Made by a program: the position numbers and the translations under genes. A DNA stretch of 64,000 bases from Lysinibacillus piscis (GTDB lineage Bacteria > Bacillota > Bacilli > Bacillales_A > Planococcaceae), in contig NZ_BRZA01000007.1 in NCBI RefSeq assembly GCF_026012395.1, forward strand, positions 1 to 64,000, given 5' to 3'. Positions 55,914 to 64,000 of the stretch are shown here, one piece after another (position 1 is the first letter of the stretch; every line of letters starts with the position of its first letter). Below the pieces are notes generated by a model. The model ran no database searches. It was not told the DNA's origin and saw only the letters and a program-made list of their open reading frames with translations.

Positions 55914-58900
55914 GCATTTAATTGAAGAACAACTGGAGAAACGTATTTTAATTCTTGATGGTGCAATGGGAACAATGCTGCAAAATGAAGATTTAACACC
56001 AGAGGATTTTGGTGGTGAGGAGTACGATGGTTGTAATGAAAATCTTGTATTAACAAGACCAGATGTGCTAGAAAAGGTACACCGTAAATATTTAGAGGCT
56101 GGCGCAGATATTATTTGTACGAATACATTTGGTGGTACGCCACTTGTGTTAAATGAATATGATTTAGGTGCAAAGGCTGATGACATTAACAAAGGTGCGG
56201 TGGCGATTGCCCGTAAAGTAGTGGATGAATTTTCAACACCTGAGTGGCCACGTTTTGTAGCGGGTGCAATGGGACCGACGACGAAAACATTATCTGTCAC
56301 AGGTGGTATTACATTTGACGAGCTTGAGGAAAACTTTTACGTTCAGGCAAAGGCATTAATTGAGGCTGGTGCAGATGTGCTATTGCTTGAAACAAGTCAG
56401 GATATGCTGAATGTCAAAGCGGGGACATTAGGGGTATCTCGTGCCTTTGCAGCAACAGGTAAGGAATTGCCTGTTATGATTTCAGGAACGATTGAGCCAA
56501 TGGGTACAACGCTTGCAGGACAATCCATTGATGCTTTTTACATTTCGATTGAACATATTAAGCCATTATCGGTTGGTTTGAACTGTGCGACAGGGCCTGA
56601 ATTTATGACAGATCATATTCGTTCATTATCAGAGCTTTCTACAGGTTATATTAGCTGCTATCCAAATGCTGGATTACCAGATGAAGAGGGGCATTACCAT
56701 GAGTCACCTGAATCTTTATCACAAAAGTTAAAGGGCTTTGCAGAAAAAGGCTGGCTGAATATTGTCGGTGGTTGCTGTGGGACAACACCAGCCCATATTG
56801 CGGCTATTCGAGAGACATTAAAGGATGCCGAGCCACGCCAATTGCCAGAGGTGACACACGGTCATGCTGTATCTGGTATTGAATCCTTACTATATGATGA
56901 TTCCATGCGCCCTCTATTCATTGGAGAGCGTACGAATGTTATTGGCTCACGTAAGTTTAAAAATTTAATTATTGATGGCAAGTTTGAGGAAGCGGCAGAA
57001 ATTGCACGTGCACAGGTGAAAAATGGAGCCCATGTTATTGATATTTGTTTAGCAAACCCTGACCGTGACGAGCTAGCAGATATGCGTGGCTTTATGCAGG
57101 AAGTTGTGAAAAAAGTTAAAGTGCCACTTGTTATTGACTCAACAGATGAAAAGGTTATCGAGGAAGCGTTGAAATTTTCACAAGGGAAAGCGATTATTAA
57201 CTCCATTAACTTAGAGGATGGCGAAGAGCGCTTTGATGCGGTCATGCCATTGGTGAAAAAGTATGGTGCTGCATTAGTTGTTGGGACGATTGATGAGCAA
57301 GGGATGGCTGTAGACCGTCACCGTAAGCTTGAAATTGCGGAGCGTTCTTATAAGCTTTTAACAGAAAAATGGGGTCTTGCGCCTGAGGATATTATTTTTG
57401 ATCCATTAATGTTCCCAGTAGGTACAGGGGATGAGCAATATATTGGCTCGGCACTTGAAACGGTTGAGGGGATTCGTTTAATTAAAGAAAAAATGCCACG
57501 TACATTGACGGTGCTTGGGGTAAGTAATATTTCCTTTGGTCTGCCACCAGTAGGGCGTGAAGTATTAAATGCAGTGTATTTATATCACTGTACACAGGCT
57601 GGTTTAGATTATGCCATTGTTAATACAGAAAAGCTAGAGCGTTATGCGTCCATTCCAGAGGAGGAAATTAAGCTAGCGAATGATTTATTATTTAACACGA
57701 ATGATGAAACATTAGCGGTCTTTACTGATTTTTATCGTGATAAAAAGAAGGAAAAAACAGAGGCTGATATTCCGAAAACAGTGGAAGGTCGTTTAGCTTA
57801 TTATATTTTAGAGGGCACGAAAGAGGGGCTTATTGAGGATTTAGACGCTGCACGTGAAATATTTGATGCACCACTAGACATTATTAATGGGCCATTGATG
57901 GAAGGTATGGCTGAGGTTGGTCGTTTGTTTAATGATAATCAATTAATCGTTGCAGAGGTTTTACAGTCGGCTGGGGTGATGAAGGCGGCGGTTGCACACT
58001 TAGAGCAATTTATGGAGAAGGATGAAGAGAGCGCTGGTAAGGGAAAAATGGTACTAGCTACTGTTAAAGGTGATGTACACGATATCGGGAAAAATTTGGT
58101 CGATATTATTTTAAGTAATAACGGCTATCGAGTAGTAGATTTAGGGATTAAGGTAACACCAGCTCAATTAATTGAAGCGGTTCGTAAAGAAAAGCCTGAT
58201 TTTATCGGTTTATCTGGTTTACTTGTAAAATCTGCACAGCAAATGGTCATTACAGCACAAGATTTCAAGGAAGCGGGTATTGATGTACCAATTTTGGTAG
58301 GAGGGGCAGCGTTATCTCGACGCTTTACTGAAACAAAAATTGCCGATGAGTATGATGGACCTGTGATTTATGCAAAAGATGCGATGCAGGGCTTAGAGCA
58401 AGCTAACTTACTGATGGGGAATGATACACGTGAGGATTTCCTAGCTTCAATTGAAGAGGCACGTCAAAAGCGTTTAGAAGCAGATGAAAAACGTGCAGCT
58501 CGACCTGTGAAAGAGGTAGTAGTGAAGCCTGTGCGTACTGTACAGGAGGCTACTGTGTTTGTACCTTCTGATTTACGACGTCATGTGAAAAAGGATTATG
58601 CCGTTTCTCATTTATATCCGTATGTGAATATGCGTACATTGCTAGGACATCATTTAGGCTTAAAGGGACAAGTACAGCAATTGCTTGAAGCGGGTGATGA
58701 TCGAGCAACAGAATTAAAAGAATTGGTGGATGGTTATTTGCAAAGTGATTTATTGAAGCCATCTGGATTGTATCAGTTTTTCCCTGCACAAGCAGACGGG
58801 GATGATGTAGTCGTGTATGATCCTGCTGATAGTAAAACAGAGATTGAACGCTTTACATTCCCACGTCAGCAAGTAGAGCCGTTTTTATGTTTAGCAGACT

Positions 58901-59337
58901 TCCTAAAAACAGTGGATAGTGGTGAAATGGACTATATTGCATTAATGGTGGTAACGGCAGGACAAGGTGTGATGGCACAGGCTGGTCAGCTGAAAGAGGC
59001 TGGGAAATTCCTTGAAAGCCATGCGTTACAGTCAACAGCACTTGAATTAGCAGAAGGCTTTGCAGAACGTATGCATCAAGAAATTCGTGACCAATGGGGC
59101 TTCCCTGATGCCACAGACTTCACAATGCGCGACCGTTTTGCGGCAAAATACCAAGGTCAGCGCTTCTCCTTTGGCTATCCAGCATGTCCAAATTTAGAGG
59201 ATCAAGAAAAGCTGTTTGGTTTATTAAAGCCAGAGGATATTGGCGTCCATTTAACAGAGGGCTTTATGATGGAGCCAGAAGCATCTGTATCTGCTATTGT
59301 TTTTGCACATCCTGATGCACGTTATTTTAATGTCTAG
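55906..59337 (+). CDS. metH: Cobalamin-dependent methionine synthase MetH
   Basis: 1143 residues with all four modules. Hcy domain 1-310 (RILILDGAMGTMLQ; zinc GGCCGTTP near 287-294); folate domain about 325-590 (RPLFIGERTNVIGSRKFK); cobalamin domain about 620-860, with the helical cap and GDVHDIGKNLV, His about 725 as lower cobalt ligand, and GLSGLLVKSAQQM; reactivation domain about 900-1143 (RFSFGYPACPNLEDQ). It transfers methyl from methyl-THF through B12 to homocysteine. The SAM reactivation domain is intact. Overlaps yitJ by 8 bases. Confidence 0.97.
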   Translation: MAKHLIEEQLEKRILILDGAMGTMLQNEDLTPEDFGGEEYDGCNENLVLTRPDVLEKVHRKYLEAGADIICTNTFGGTPLVLNEYDLGAKADDINKGAVAIARKVVDEFSTPEWPRFVAGAMGPTTKTLSVTGGITFDELEENFYVQAKALIEAGADVLLLETSQDMLNVKAGTLGVSRAFAATGKELPVMISGTIEPMGTTLAGQSIDAFYISIEHIKPLSVGLNCATGPEFMTDHIRSLSELSTGYISCYPNAGLPDEEGHYHESPESLSQKLKGFAEKGWLNIVGGCCGTTPAHIAAIRETLKDAEPRQLPEVTHGHAVSGIESLLYDDSMRPLFIGERTNVIGSRKFKNLIIDGKFEEAAEIARAQVKNGAHVIDICLANPDRDELADMRGFMQEVVKKVKVPLVIDSTDEKVIEEALKFSQGKAIINSINLEDGEERFDAVMPLVKKYGAALVVGTIDEQGMAVDRHRKLEIAERSYKLLTEKWGLAPEDIIFDPLMFPVGTGDEQYIGSALETVEGIRLIKEKMPRTLTVLGVSNISFGLPPVGREVLNAVYLYHCTQAGLDYAIVNTEKLERYASIPEEEIKLANDLLFNTNDETLAVFTDFYRDKKKEKTEADIPKTVEGRLAYYILEGTKEGLIEDLDAAREIFDAPLDIINGPLMEGMAEVGRLFNDNQLIVAEVLQSAGVMKAAVAHLEQFMEKDEESAGKGKMVLATVKGDVHDIGKNLVDIILSNNGYRVVDLGIKVTPAQLIEAVRKEKPDFIGLSGLLVKSAQQMVITAQDFKEAGIDVPILVGGAALSRRFTETKIADEYDGPVIYAKDAMQGLEQANLLMGNDTREDFLASIEEARQKRLEADEKRAARPVKEVVVKPVRTVQEATVFVPSDLRRHVKKDYAVSHLYPYVNMRTLLGHHLGLKGQVQQLLEAGDDRATELKELVDGYLQSDLLKPSGLYQFFPAQADGDDVVVYDPADSKTEIERFTFPRQQVEPFLCLADFLKTVDSGEMDYIALMVVTAGQGVMAQAGQLKEAGKFLESHALQSTALELAEGFAERMHQEIRDQWGFPDATDFTMRDRFAAKYQGQRFSFGYPACPNLEDQEKLFGLLKPEDIGVHLTEGFMMEPEASVSAIVFAHPDARYFNV

Positions 59338-59349
59338 GAGGTCAAGCAT

Positions 59350-59850
59350 ATGATTCGTTTTATGACAGAGCAAGATGTAGCAGGTGTTTTAGACATTTAT
59401 AATGATGTGATTTTAACGAGTAAAGCCGTTTACCGCTATGAAATCCAAACATTAGAGGAAAAAATCCAATGGTTTCAAGACCAGCAAGCAGCAGGTAATC
59501 CGCTGCTTGTCTTTGAGGAAGATGGCATAGTGGCTGGCTTTGCTACATACGGTCAGTTCCGCCCATACCCAGGCTATAAATACACAATGGAGCATTCTGT
59601 TTATGTGCATAAGGAGCACTATCAAAAGGGCATTGCCACAAAGCTGATGCACGAATTAATTCGAATAGCTGAAGAGCGTGGTGTGAAAACACTTGTAGCA
59701 GGCATTGATGGTGAAAATAGTGTCAGCATCAAAGCACATGAAAAGCTAGGTTTTGAGTATGCAGGGACAATTAAGCAGGCAGGCTATAAGTTTGGTGAGT
59801 GGTTGGATCTTGTGTTCTACCAACTACAATTAAAAGGTCCACAGTTATGA
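59350..59850 (+). CDS. GNAT acetyltransferase of the phosphinothricin/methionine-sulfoximine type
   Basis: 166 residues. Family features: IYNDVILTSKAVYRYE near the start, GFATYGQFRPYPGYKYT, MEHSVYVHKEHYQKGIATKL (acetyl-CoA loop QKGIAT) and GIDGENSVSIKAHEKLGF, GTIKQAGYKFGEWLDL. This is the pat/yncA/MddA pattern that acetylates glutamine-synthetase inhibitors such as methionine sulfoximine. It follows metH by 13 bases with AGGAGG and shares the SAM-riboswitch transcript, which suits a methionine-derived substrate; that link is inference. Confidence 0.82.
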   Translation: MIRFMTEQDVAGVLDIYNDVILTSKAVYRYEIQTLEEKIQWFQDQQAAGNPLLVFEEDGIVAGFATYGQFRPYPGYKYTMEHSVYVHKEHYQKGIATKLMHELIRIAEERGVKTLVAGIDGENSVSIKAHEKLGFEYAGTIKQAGYKFGEWLDLVFYQLQLKGPQL

Positions 59851-59851
59851 G

Positions 59852-59882
59852 AAGGATATGACAAATGTCATATCCTTTTTAT
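59852..59882 (+). terminator. Terminator of the methionine operon
   Basis: Stem AAGGATATGACA (about 59852-59863) with TGTCATATCCTT, then TTTT. Confidence 0.88.
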
Positions 59883-59959
59883 GATGTTTGCATCTATGCT
59901 CGATTAACAGCTTGTTTTATGATGAGGTTATAAGAAATCAGAAACGAGGGAATGAAACG

Positions 59960-60991
59960 ATGGCAATAGATAAAGAAAAAACGAAAAAGCTACGTCAAGA
60001 TGTTGCGCCATTTGCCAAATCAGATACAGGTAAAAGTATATTTCAAATATTGAATACAATCGTACCATTAATCGCACTATGGGTTGCAGGCTATGCATTA
60101 GTAGATGTATCACCATGGTTAACAGCAGGCTTGAGTGTGATTTCTGCGGGCTTTGTAGTGAGAACATTTATTATTTTTCATGATTGTACACATGGTTCAT
60201 TTTTCAAAAGCAAAAAAGCAAATGATCGAATTGGTTTATTAACAGGTGTGTTAACATCTTTTCCTTATGAAAAATGGAAACGTGAGCATACAATTCACCA
60301 TGCAACAAGCTCAAACTTAGATAAGCGTGGTATTGGTGATATTGATATGATGACAGTGGAGGAATATTTACAAGCTTCCAAGGGCCAACGTTTATGGTAT
60401 CGTTTTTACCGTAATCCATTTGTAATGTTCGGCTTAGGTCCACTTTTTATGGTGCTAATATTAAATCGCTTTAACCGTAAAGATGCGAAGAAAAAGGAAC
60501 GTCTAAACACGTATTTAACAAATGCTATTATCGCAGGAATTTGTGTTGCACTCATTTACTTTATGGGCTGGCAGGCATTCTTGCTAGTGCAAGGTGTCAC
60601 ATTATTTATTGCAGGTGCACTAGGAATTTGGCTGTTCTATATTCAACATACGTATGAAGATTCTTATTTTGAACATGATTCAGAATGGGATTACGTGAAA
60701 GCCGCAGTAGAAGGCAGCTCTTATTATAAATTGCCGAAGCTACTACAATGGGTGACAGGGAATATTGGTTTCCATCATGTCCACCATTTAGCGCCACGAG
60801 TACCGAATTATAATCTTGAAAAAGCACATAATGAAACACCGCCACTGCATATGGCTACAACGATTACATTGCGTACAAGTTTAGAGTCATTACGCTATAA
60901 ACTTTATGATGAAGCACAAGGTAAATTTATTTCGTTTAAAGAAGTCAATGCAATTGTTAAACAAAAAGCAGCAGATAATATGGCAGCATAG
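59960..60991 (+). CDS. des: Membrane fatty-acid desaturase (Des)
   Basis: 343 residues from ATG 59960 with GAGGGA upstream; the frame to 59888 is unsupported. B. subtilis Des has 352. Three His boxes that bind the di-iron centre: HDCTHGSF (about 75), EHTIHHAT (about 112) and HHVHHL (about 272). Several TM helices (IVPLIALWVAGYALVDV and others). It inserts a double bond (delta-5 in B. subtilis) into membrane lipids to restore fluidity in the cold. The desK-desR genes follow, the regulatory pair of this gene. Confidence 0.94.
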   Translation: MAIDKEKTKKLRQDVAPFAKSDTGKSIFQILNTIVPLIALWVAGYALVDVSPWLTAGLSVISAGFVVRTFIIFHDCTHGSFFKSKKANDRIGLLTGVLTSFPYEKWKREHTIHHATSSNLDKRGIGDIDMMTVEEYLQASKGQRLWYRFYRNPFVMFGLGPLFMVLILNRFNRKDAKKKERLNTYLTNAIIAGICVALIYFMGWQAFLLVQGVTLFIAGALGIWLFYIQHTYEDSYFEHDSEWDYVKAAVEGSSYYKLPKLLQWVTGNIGFHHVHHLAPRVPNYNLEKAHNETPPLHMATTITLRTSLESLRYKLYDEAQGKFISFKEVNAIVKQKAADNMAA

Positions 60992-61001
60992 TTTGATACG
61001 G

Positions 61002-61031
61002 CAACCATCTCTTTTAAGGGGTGGTTGTTTT
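61002..61031 (+). terminator. Terminator after des
   Basis: Stem CAACCATCT (61002-61010) with GGGTGGTTG (61018-61026 or so), then TTTTAT. It separates des from desKR, allowing different expression levels. Confidence 0.7.
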
Positions 61032-61125
61032 ATCTTACGCCGGCTGATGACTGACCGCCTTATGCTAAAGTATAATTGCTATGATTTATGGTATAATTAT
61101 GGAAAATGAAGAAGGAGATGAAGAA

Positions 61126-62280
61126 ATGCTGAGAAAATGGCATACAATTATCCCTAATAGTCCTATGCTCAGCGTGTATTTGTGGGTTATTTTTTGTTTC
61201 TTGCCGTTCTTCTTTATTTTTAGAAAATCGTCATATATCGAGATATCCATTGGTATTACATTCTTAATGCTCTATTTTATTTTTTATCGATTTTCTGCAA
61301 ATTCAAAAAACGGACTTGTCTATATGTGGATTAGCTTTGAAATGGTCATCAATATTGTCATGACTATCCTGTATGGTTATGTTTATTTGTCTATTTTCAC
61401 AGCGTTTTTTATTGGTAATATACGCAGACCTGTTGGCTTTTATATTATGTATGGCTTACATATCGGCTTTACGGTTATCTCAACAGCTATTGGTTTTTTT
61501 GTGGAGCTGCACTTATTTTTATCACAGCTACCATTTGTTGTACTCGCTATTTTAGCTGTTGTGCTATTACCATTAACCATCTATTCCAAAAATAAACGAG
61601 CCAATTTAGAGGGACAATTGGAAACAGCGAATGAGCGAATTGCTGAATTAATTGTCTTCGAGGAAAGACAGCGTATTGCGCGTGATTTGCATGATACATT
61701 AGGACAAAAATTATCCATGATTGGCTTGAAAAGTGATTTAGCAGCAAGGTTAATCGAGCGGGATGCACAGCAAGCATTAGTGGAAGTGAAAGATATTCGG
61801 CAAATAGCAAGTATTGCCTTGAAGGAAGTACGGGAGCTAGTATCTGATATGCGTACAACGAAATTCGAGGATGAGCTACTACGTGTCGCTCAAATATTAA
61901 AGGCAGCAGAAATGGAGTTTCTATTCGAAGGCGATAAAGAGTCATTACAGGTGCCACCGCTTGTAGAAAATGTCTTATCGATGTGTTTGAAAGAGGCAGT
62001 TAATAACGTGGTGAAGCATAGTAGTGCAACAAAATGTGAAATTGCCTTCCATCAAAATTTTAAAGAAGTATATTTAGTTGTACGTGATAATGGGCAAGGC
62101 TTGGCTAAAAAGCAAGCTTGGAAAACAGGGAATGGGCTTAAAGGGATGCGTGAACGTTTAGAATTTATCAATGGGACATTCAAGCTAGAGGATGAAAACG
62201 GCACGACATTAACTGTATCGATTCCCGTTGCCATTACACATCAAACAGTGACAGAGAATTTAAAGAATAGAACGAAATGA
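61126..62280 (+). CDS. desK: Membrane-fluidity sensor kinase DesK
   Basis: 384 residues from ATG 61126, after AAGGAGATG; B. subtilis DesK has 370. Five TM helices fill about 20-165 and measure membrane thickness/order. The cytoplasmic linker helix leads into EERQRIARDLHDTLGQKLSM with phosphoacceptor His189 (His188 in B. subtilis), followed by GLKSDLA, the same as in DesK. The HPK7 ATPase ends with VVRDNGQGL and GNGLKGMRERLEF. In the cold it phosphorylates DesR, encoded nine bases downstream. Confidence 0.94.
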   Translation: MLRKWHTIIPNSPMLSVYLWVIFCFLPFFFIFRKSSYIEISIGITFLMLYFIFYRFSANSKNGLVYMWISFEMVINIVMTILYGYVYLSIFTAFFIGNIRRPVGFYIMYGLHIGFTVISTAIGFFVELHLFLSQLPFVVLAILAVVLLPLTIYSKNKRANLEGQLETANERIAELIVFEERQRIARDLHDTLGQKLSMIGLKSDLAARLIERDAQQALVEVKDIRQIASIALKEVRELVSDMRTTKFEDELLRVAQILKAAEMEFLFEGDKESLQVPPLVENVLSMCLKEAVNNVVKHSSATKCEIAFHQNFKEVYLVVRDNGQGLAKKQAWKTGNGLKGMRERLEFINGTFKLEDENGTTLTVSIPVAITHQTVTENLKNRTK

Positions 62281-62289
62281 GGTTGTGAG

Positions 62290-62901
62290 ATGATACGAAT
62301 TGTAATTGCTGAAGACCAGGGCATGTTATTAGGTGCGCTCCGTTCTTTACTGAGTATGGAGGATGATATGGAGGTCGTTGGGTTAGCGAAAAATGGTGAA
62401 GAAGCATTGGCACTTGTAGCAGAACATCAGCCTGATATTTGCATTATGGATATTGAAATGCCTGTGAAGACAGGATTAGATGCTGCCGAGGAATTATATA
62501 GCATTAACTCTCAATGCAAAGTCATTATTTTAACGACATTTGCACGACCTGGTTATTTTGAACGTGCACGTAAGGCAAGCGTACGTGGTTATTTATTGAA
62601 GGATAGCCCGATTGAAGAATTAGTGAGTGCAATTCGGACAATCATGGATGGTAAGCGTATTTATGCACCAGAGCTTGTTGATTTTGTCTATGAGGACGAT
62701 AGTGAAAATCCACTGACAGAGCGTGAAAGTCAAGTATTGACGCTTGTGGCAGAGGGAAAAACGACAAAGGAAATTGCAGCAGAGCTTTTTTTATCAGCGG
62801 GTACAGTACGCAATTATATTTCAACCATATTAGAAAAATTAAATGTTGGTAATCGAATTGAAGCTATAGCCCGCTTTAAGGAAAAAGGATGGAATAAATA
62901 A
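62290..62901 (+). CDS. desR: Response regulator DesR
   Basis: 203 residues (B. subtilis 199), NarL/FixJ type. Receiver IRIVIAEDQGMLLGALRSLL as in DesR, Asp54 in CIMDIEMPVKTG, Thr and Lys at IILTTFA and YLLKDSP. LuxR-type helix-turn-helix LTERESQVLTLVAEGKTTKE and LFLSAGTVRNYISTILEKL. It activates des when phosphorylated by DesK. Followed by a strong terminator. Confidence 0.95.
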   Translation: MIRIVIAEDQGMLLGALRSLLSMEDDMEVVGLAKNGEEALALVAEHQPDICIMDIEMPVKTGLDAAEELYSINSQCKVIILTTFARPGYFERARKASVRGYLLKDSPIEELVSAIRTIMDGKRIYAPELVDFVYEDDSENPLTERESQVLTLVAEGKTTKEIAAELFLSAGTVRNYISTILEKLNVGNRIEAIARFKEKGWNK

Positions 62902-62910
62902 AAGAACAAT

Positions 62911-62956
62911 AAGAAAAGCCACTATTTTATATGTGAAAATAGTGGTTTTCTTATTG
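62911..62956 (+). terminator. Terminator of desKR
   Basis: Long stem AAGAAAAGCCACTATTTT (62911-62928) with AAAATAGTGGTTTTCTT (62936-62952). Confidence 0.9.
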
Positions 62957-63078
62957 ATCAATTCAGAATGACATTTATTATTTTGTTATAGAAAAATAAT
63001 AATAATGGTTGTATATTTTATTTACTAATGATAAAATTTAGTAAATAAAAGAGGTTTAATGGGAAGGGTGGATAAATT

Positions 63079-63633
63079 ATGAATAAAATCATGAAAGTTA
63101 GTGCAATGACATTATTAGCAACAACCATTGTTATGACTAGCACATATCCTTCAGCCATTCTTGCTGCAAATGATGATATCACTAGCCCAGCAGTTGTGAC
63201 AGAGGCGTCAACCCCATTACAAAATAGTATGGATATGGCTATTCAGGCGGCATTAGTAGGCCCTGAAATGAAAAAGCTCAACATCCTAGGACATGAATTT
63301 AATGTGAAGCCAGTTGTTATTTCAAGAAAAGATAATTTGATTAGTGTGAACGGTGAGATTTCCCATCATTTAAGTTGGCGTCCAGACGATCAGCTATATT
63401 ACCGTATTGAAAAGGAAAATGGGGAAATCAAAAAAGTTGAGATTAAAATTGAACGGGGCGGTTGGACAAGTTTGTCTGCACCATTCCTTGCAGCATTAGC
63501 ACAAAAAAATGATATTCCACTTACACTTGAAACGATTCAAGAAATTGGGCAAAAACTAGGTAGTTTTATTGATGGTAGATGGGAATATGCAGCAGAATCG
63601 ATTGTTTCCACAATTGCCTTACATGTTGAATAG
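63079..63633 (+). CDS. Secreted protein of unknown function
   Basis: 184 residues. Signal peptide about 1-29 (VSAMTLLATTIVMTSTYPSAILA), probable cleavage after ILA. The mature part is a small soluble domain of about 155 residues with alternating beta-like segments (FNVKPVVISRKDNLISVNGE, LYYRIEKENGEIKKVEIKIE) and a helical C-terminal half. No Cys, no repeats, no SLH domain. The ribosome site is GGGAAGGGTGG. It stands alone between terminators. I do not recognise a family. Confidence 0.75.
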   Translation: MNKIMKVSAMTLLATTIVMTSTYPSAILAANDDITSPAVVTEASTPLQNSMDMAIQAALVGPEMKKLNILGHEFNVKPVVISRKDNLISVNGEISHHLSWRPDDQLYYRIEKENGEIKKVEIKIERGGWTSLSAPFLAALAQKNDIPLTLETIQEIGQKLGSFIDGRWEYAAESIVSTIALHVE

Positions 63634-63642
63634 AGAAGAGAT

Positions 63643-63690
63643 ATAACAAAAGCCAGAAGCAACTTACATGCTTCTGGCTTTTGTTATGCT
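63643..63690. terminator. Bidirectional terminator
   Basis: Stem ATAACAAAAGCCAGAAGC (63643-63660) with its complement (63670-63687), between convergent genes. Confidence 0.92.
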
Positions 63691-63692
63691 AT

Positions 63693-64000
63693 TTATTTTT
63701 TACGCTTCGTTAAACGACCAAGCGCGAATGCACCTGCTGCTACAGCAAGAACCGTATTTGTTTTTTTGTTAAACACTTGTTTTGTCACAAGGTTTAAGTT
63801 TTGTGGACGCTCAGCTAAACGGCGCATGAAGTAACCGTACCAGTCTTCACCAAATGGTACATATACACAGAAGTTATAGCCTTCTTTTGCAAGCTCCTTT
63901 TGCATATCTGTACGGAAACCGTAAAGCATTTGGAACTCAAATTTATCAAGTGAAATATTGTGCTCTGCAACAAAACGTTTTACATGTGCAATGACATTAT
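63693..64000 (-). CDS. Proline dehydrogenase, C-terminal part (cut by the window edge)
   Basis: The frame runs open past the right edge: codons read ISLDKFEFQMLYGFRTDMQ, then EGYNFCVYVPFGEDWYGYFM and RRLAERPQN, the conserved C-terminus of monofunctional PutB/FadM-type proline dehydrogenases, which oxidise proline to pyrroline-5-carboxylate with FAD. The Tyr-Arg-Arg substrate-binding region (YFMRRLAERP) is intact. About 100 codons are visible, and the first two thirds of the gene lie to the right. The end LGRLTKRKK is basic. Confidence 0.9.
   Translation of the reverse strand, partial: NVIAHVKRFVAEHNISLDKFEFQMLYGFRTDMQKELAKEGYNFCVYVPFGEDWYGYFMRRLAERPQNLNLVTKQVFNKKTNTVLAVAAGAFALGRLTKRKK

Overview
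The window is a low-GC Firmicute chromosome segment of the Bacillus/Lysinibacillus type. Three things point to Lysinibacillus or a close relative. The order tsaE-tsaB-rimI-tsaD, ydiF-like ABC-F, rex, tatA-tatC, ydiL-like protease, groES-groEL matches the B. subtilis ydi/groE region. Two secreted proteins carry S-layer-homology (SLH) domains. Strong aGGAGG ribosome sites, GTG/TTG starts, a CIRCE element and S-box, Fur, BirA and MhqR-type control sites are present. The genus is an inference; no 16S gene lies in the window.

Layout. 1-560: the end of an rRNA operon (5S) and a tRNA-Asp. 1119-4758: a PhzF-like isomerase, then the overlapping t6A operon tsaE-tsaB-rimI-tsaD. 4800-5240: five exact DnaA boxes. 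5271-8785: a heterodimeric multidrug ABC exporter, followed by a lone IS200/IS605-like right end (omega-RNA-like). 8966-16052: ABC-F ATPase, Rex, twin-arginine translocase, CPBP protease and HrcA-controlled groESL. 16382-20718: a citrate module with CcpA site, CitM-type carrier, CitS/CitT two-component system and an orphan TctC binding protein. 20841-23171: a large protein joining a diadenylate-cyclase-like (DisA_N) domain to a TPR array, the most unusual gene here. 24090-27000: a Fur-controlled iron-chelate importer. 27160-30797: a Sfp-type phosphopantetheinyl transferase and a one-module A-T-reductase NRPS, followed by a chemoreceptor.

33130-36811: a spore-cortex hydrolase of SleL/YaaH type, apparently starting at ATT, and a YcdB/PepSY-SLH cell-surface protein. 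36894-39599: a quinone/electrophile-stress operon under an MhqR-like operator. 39847-43171: a BstA/DinB protein, a two-component system and a YdhK-like lipoprotein. 43283-45168: biotin transporter bioY with BirA operator, divergent from an endonuclease Q homologue. 45412-46097: a 31-residue membrane peptide and a frameshifted secreted-protein pseudogene. 46176-50391: a GDSL esterase with SLH domains, a two-TM channel-like protein with an odd filter, YxcD and a neighbour, and a Sel1-repeat protein. 50695-53732: HemAT aerotaxis receptor and HemY. 53770-59850: a SAM-riboswitch operon with YitJ-type Hcy methyltransferase/MTHFR, MetH and an acetyltransferase. 59960-62901: fatty-acid desaturase with its membrane-fluidity sensors DesK/DesR. 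The window ends in the 3' part of a proline dehydrogenase gene.

Most of this is core chromosome. Accessory-looking parts are the DAC-TPR gene, the IS605-like end, the NRPS pair and the pseudogene. Start sites were reassigned wherever the ribosome site or family alignment favoured a start inside the longest frame.
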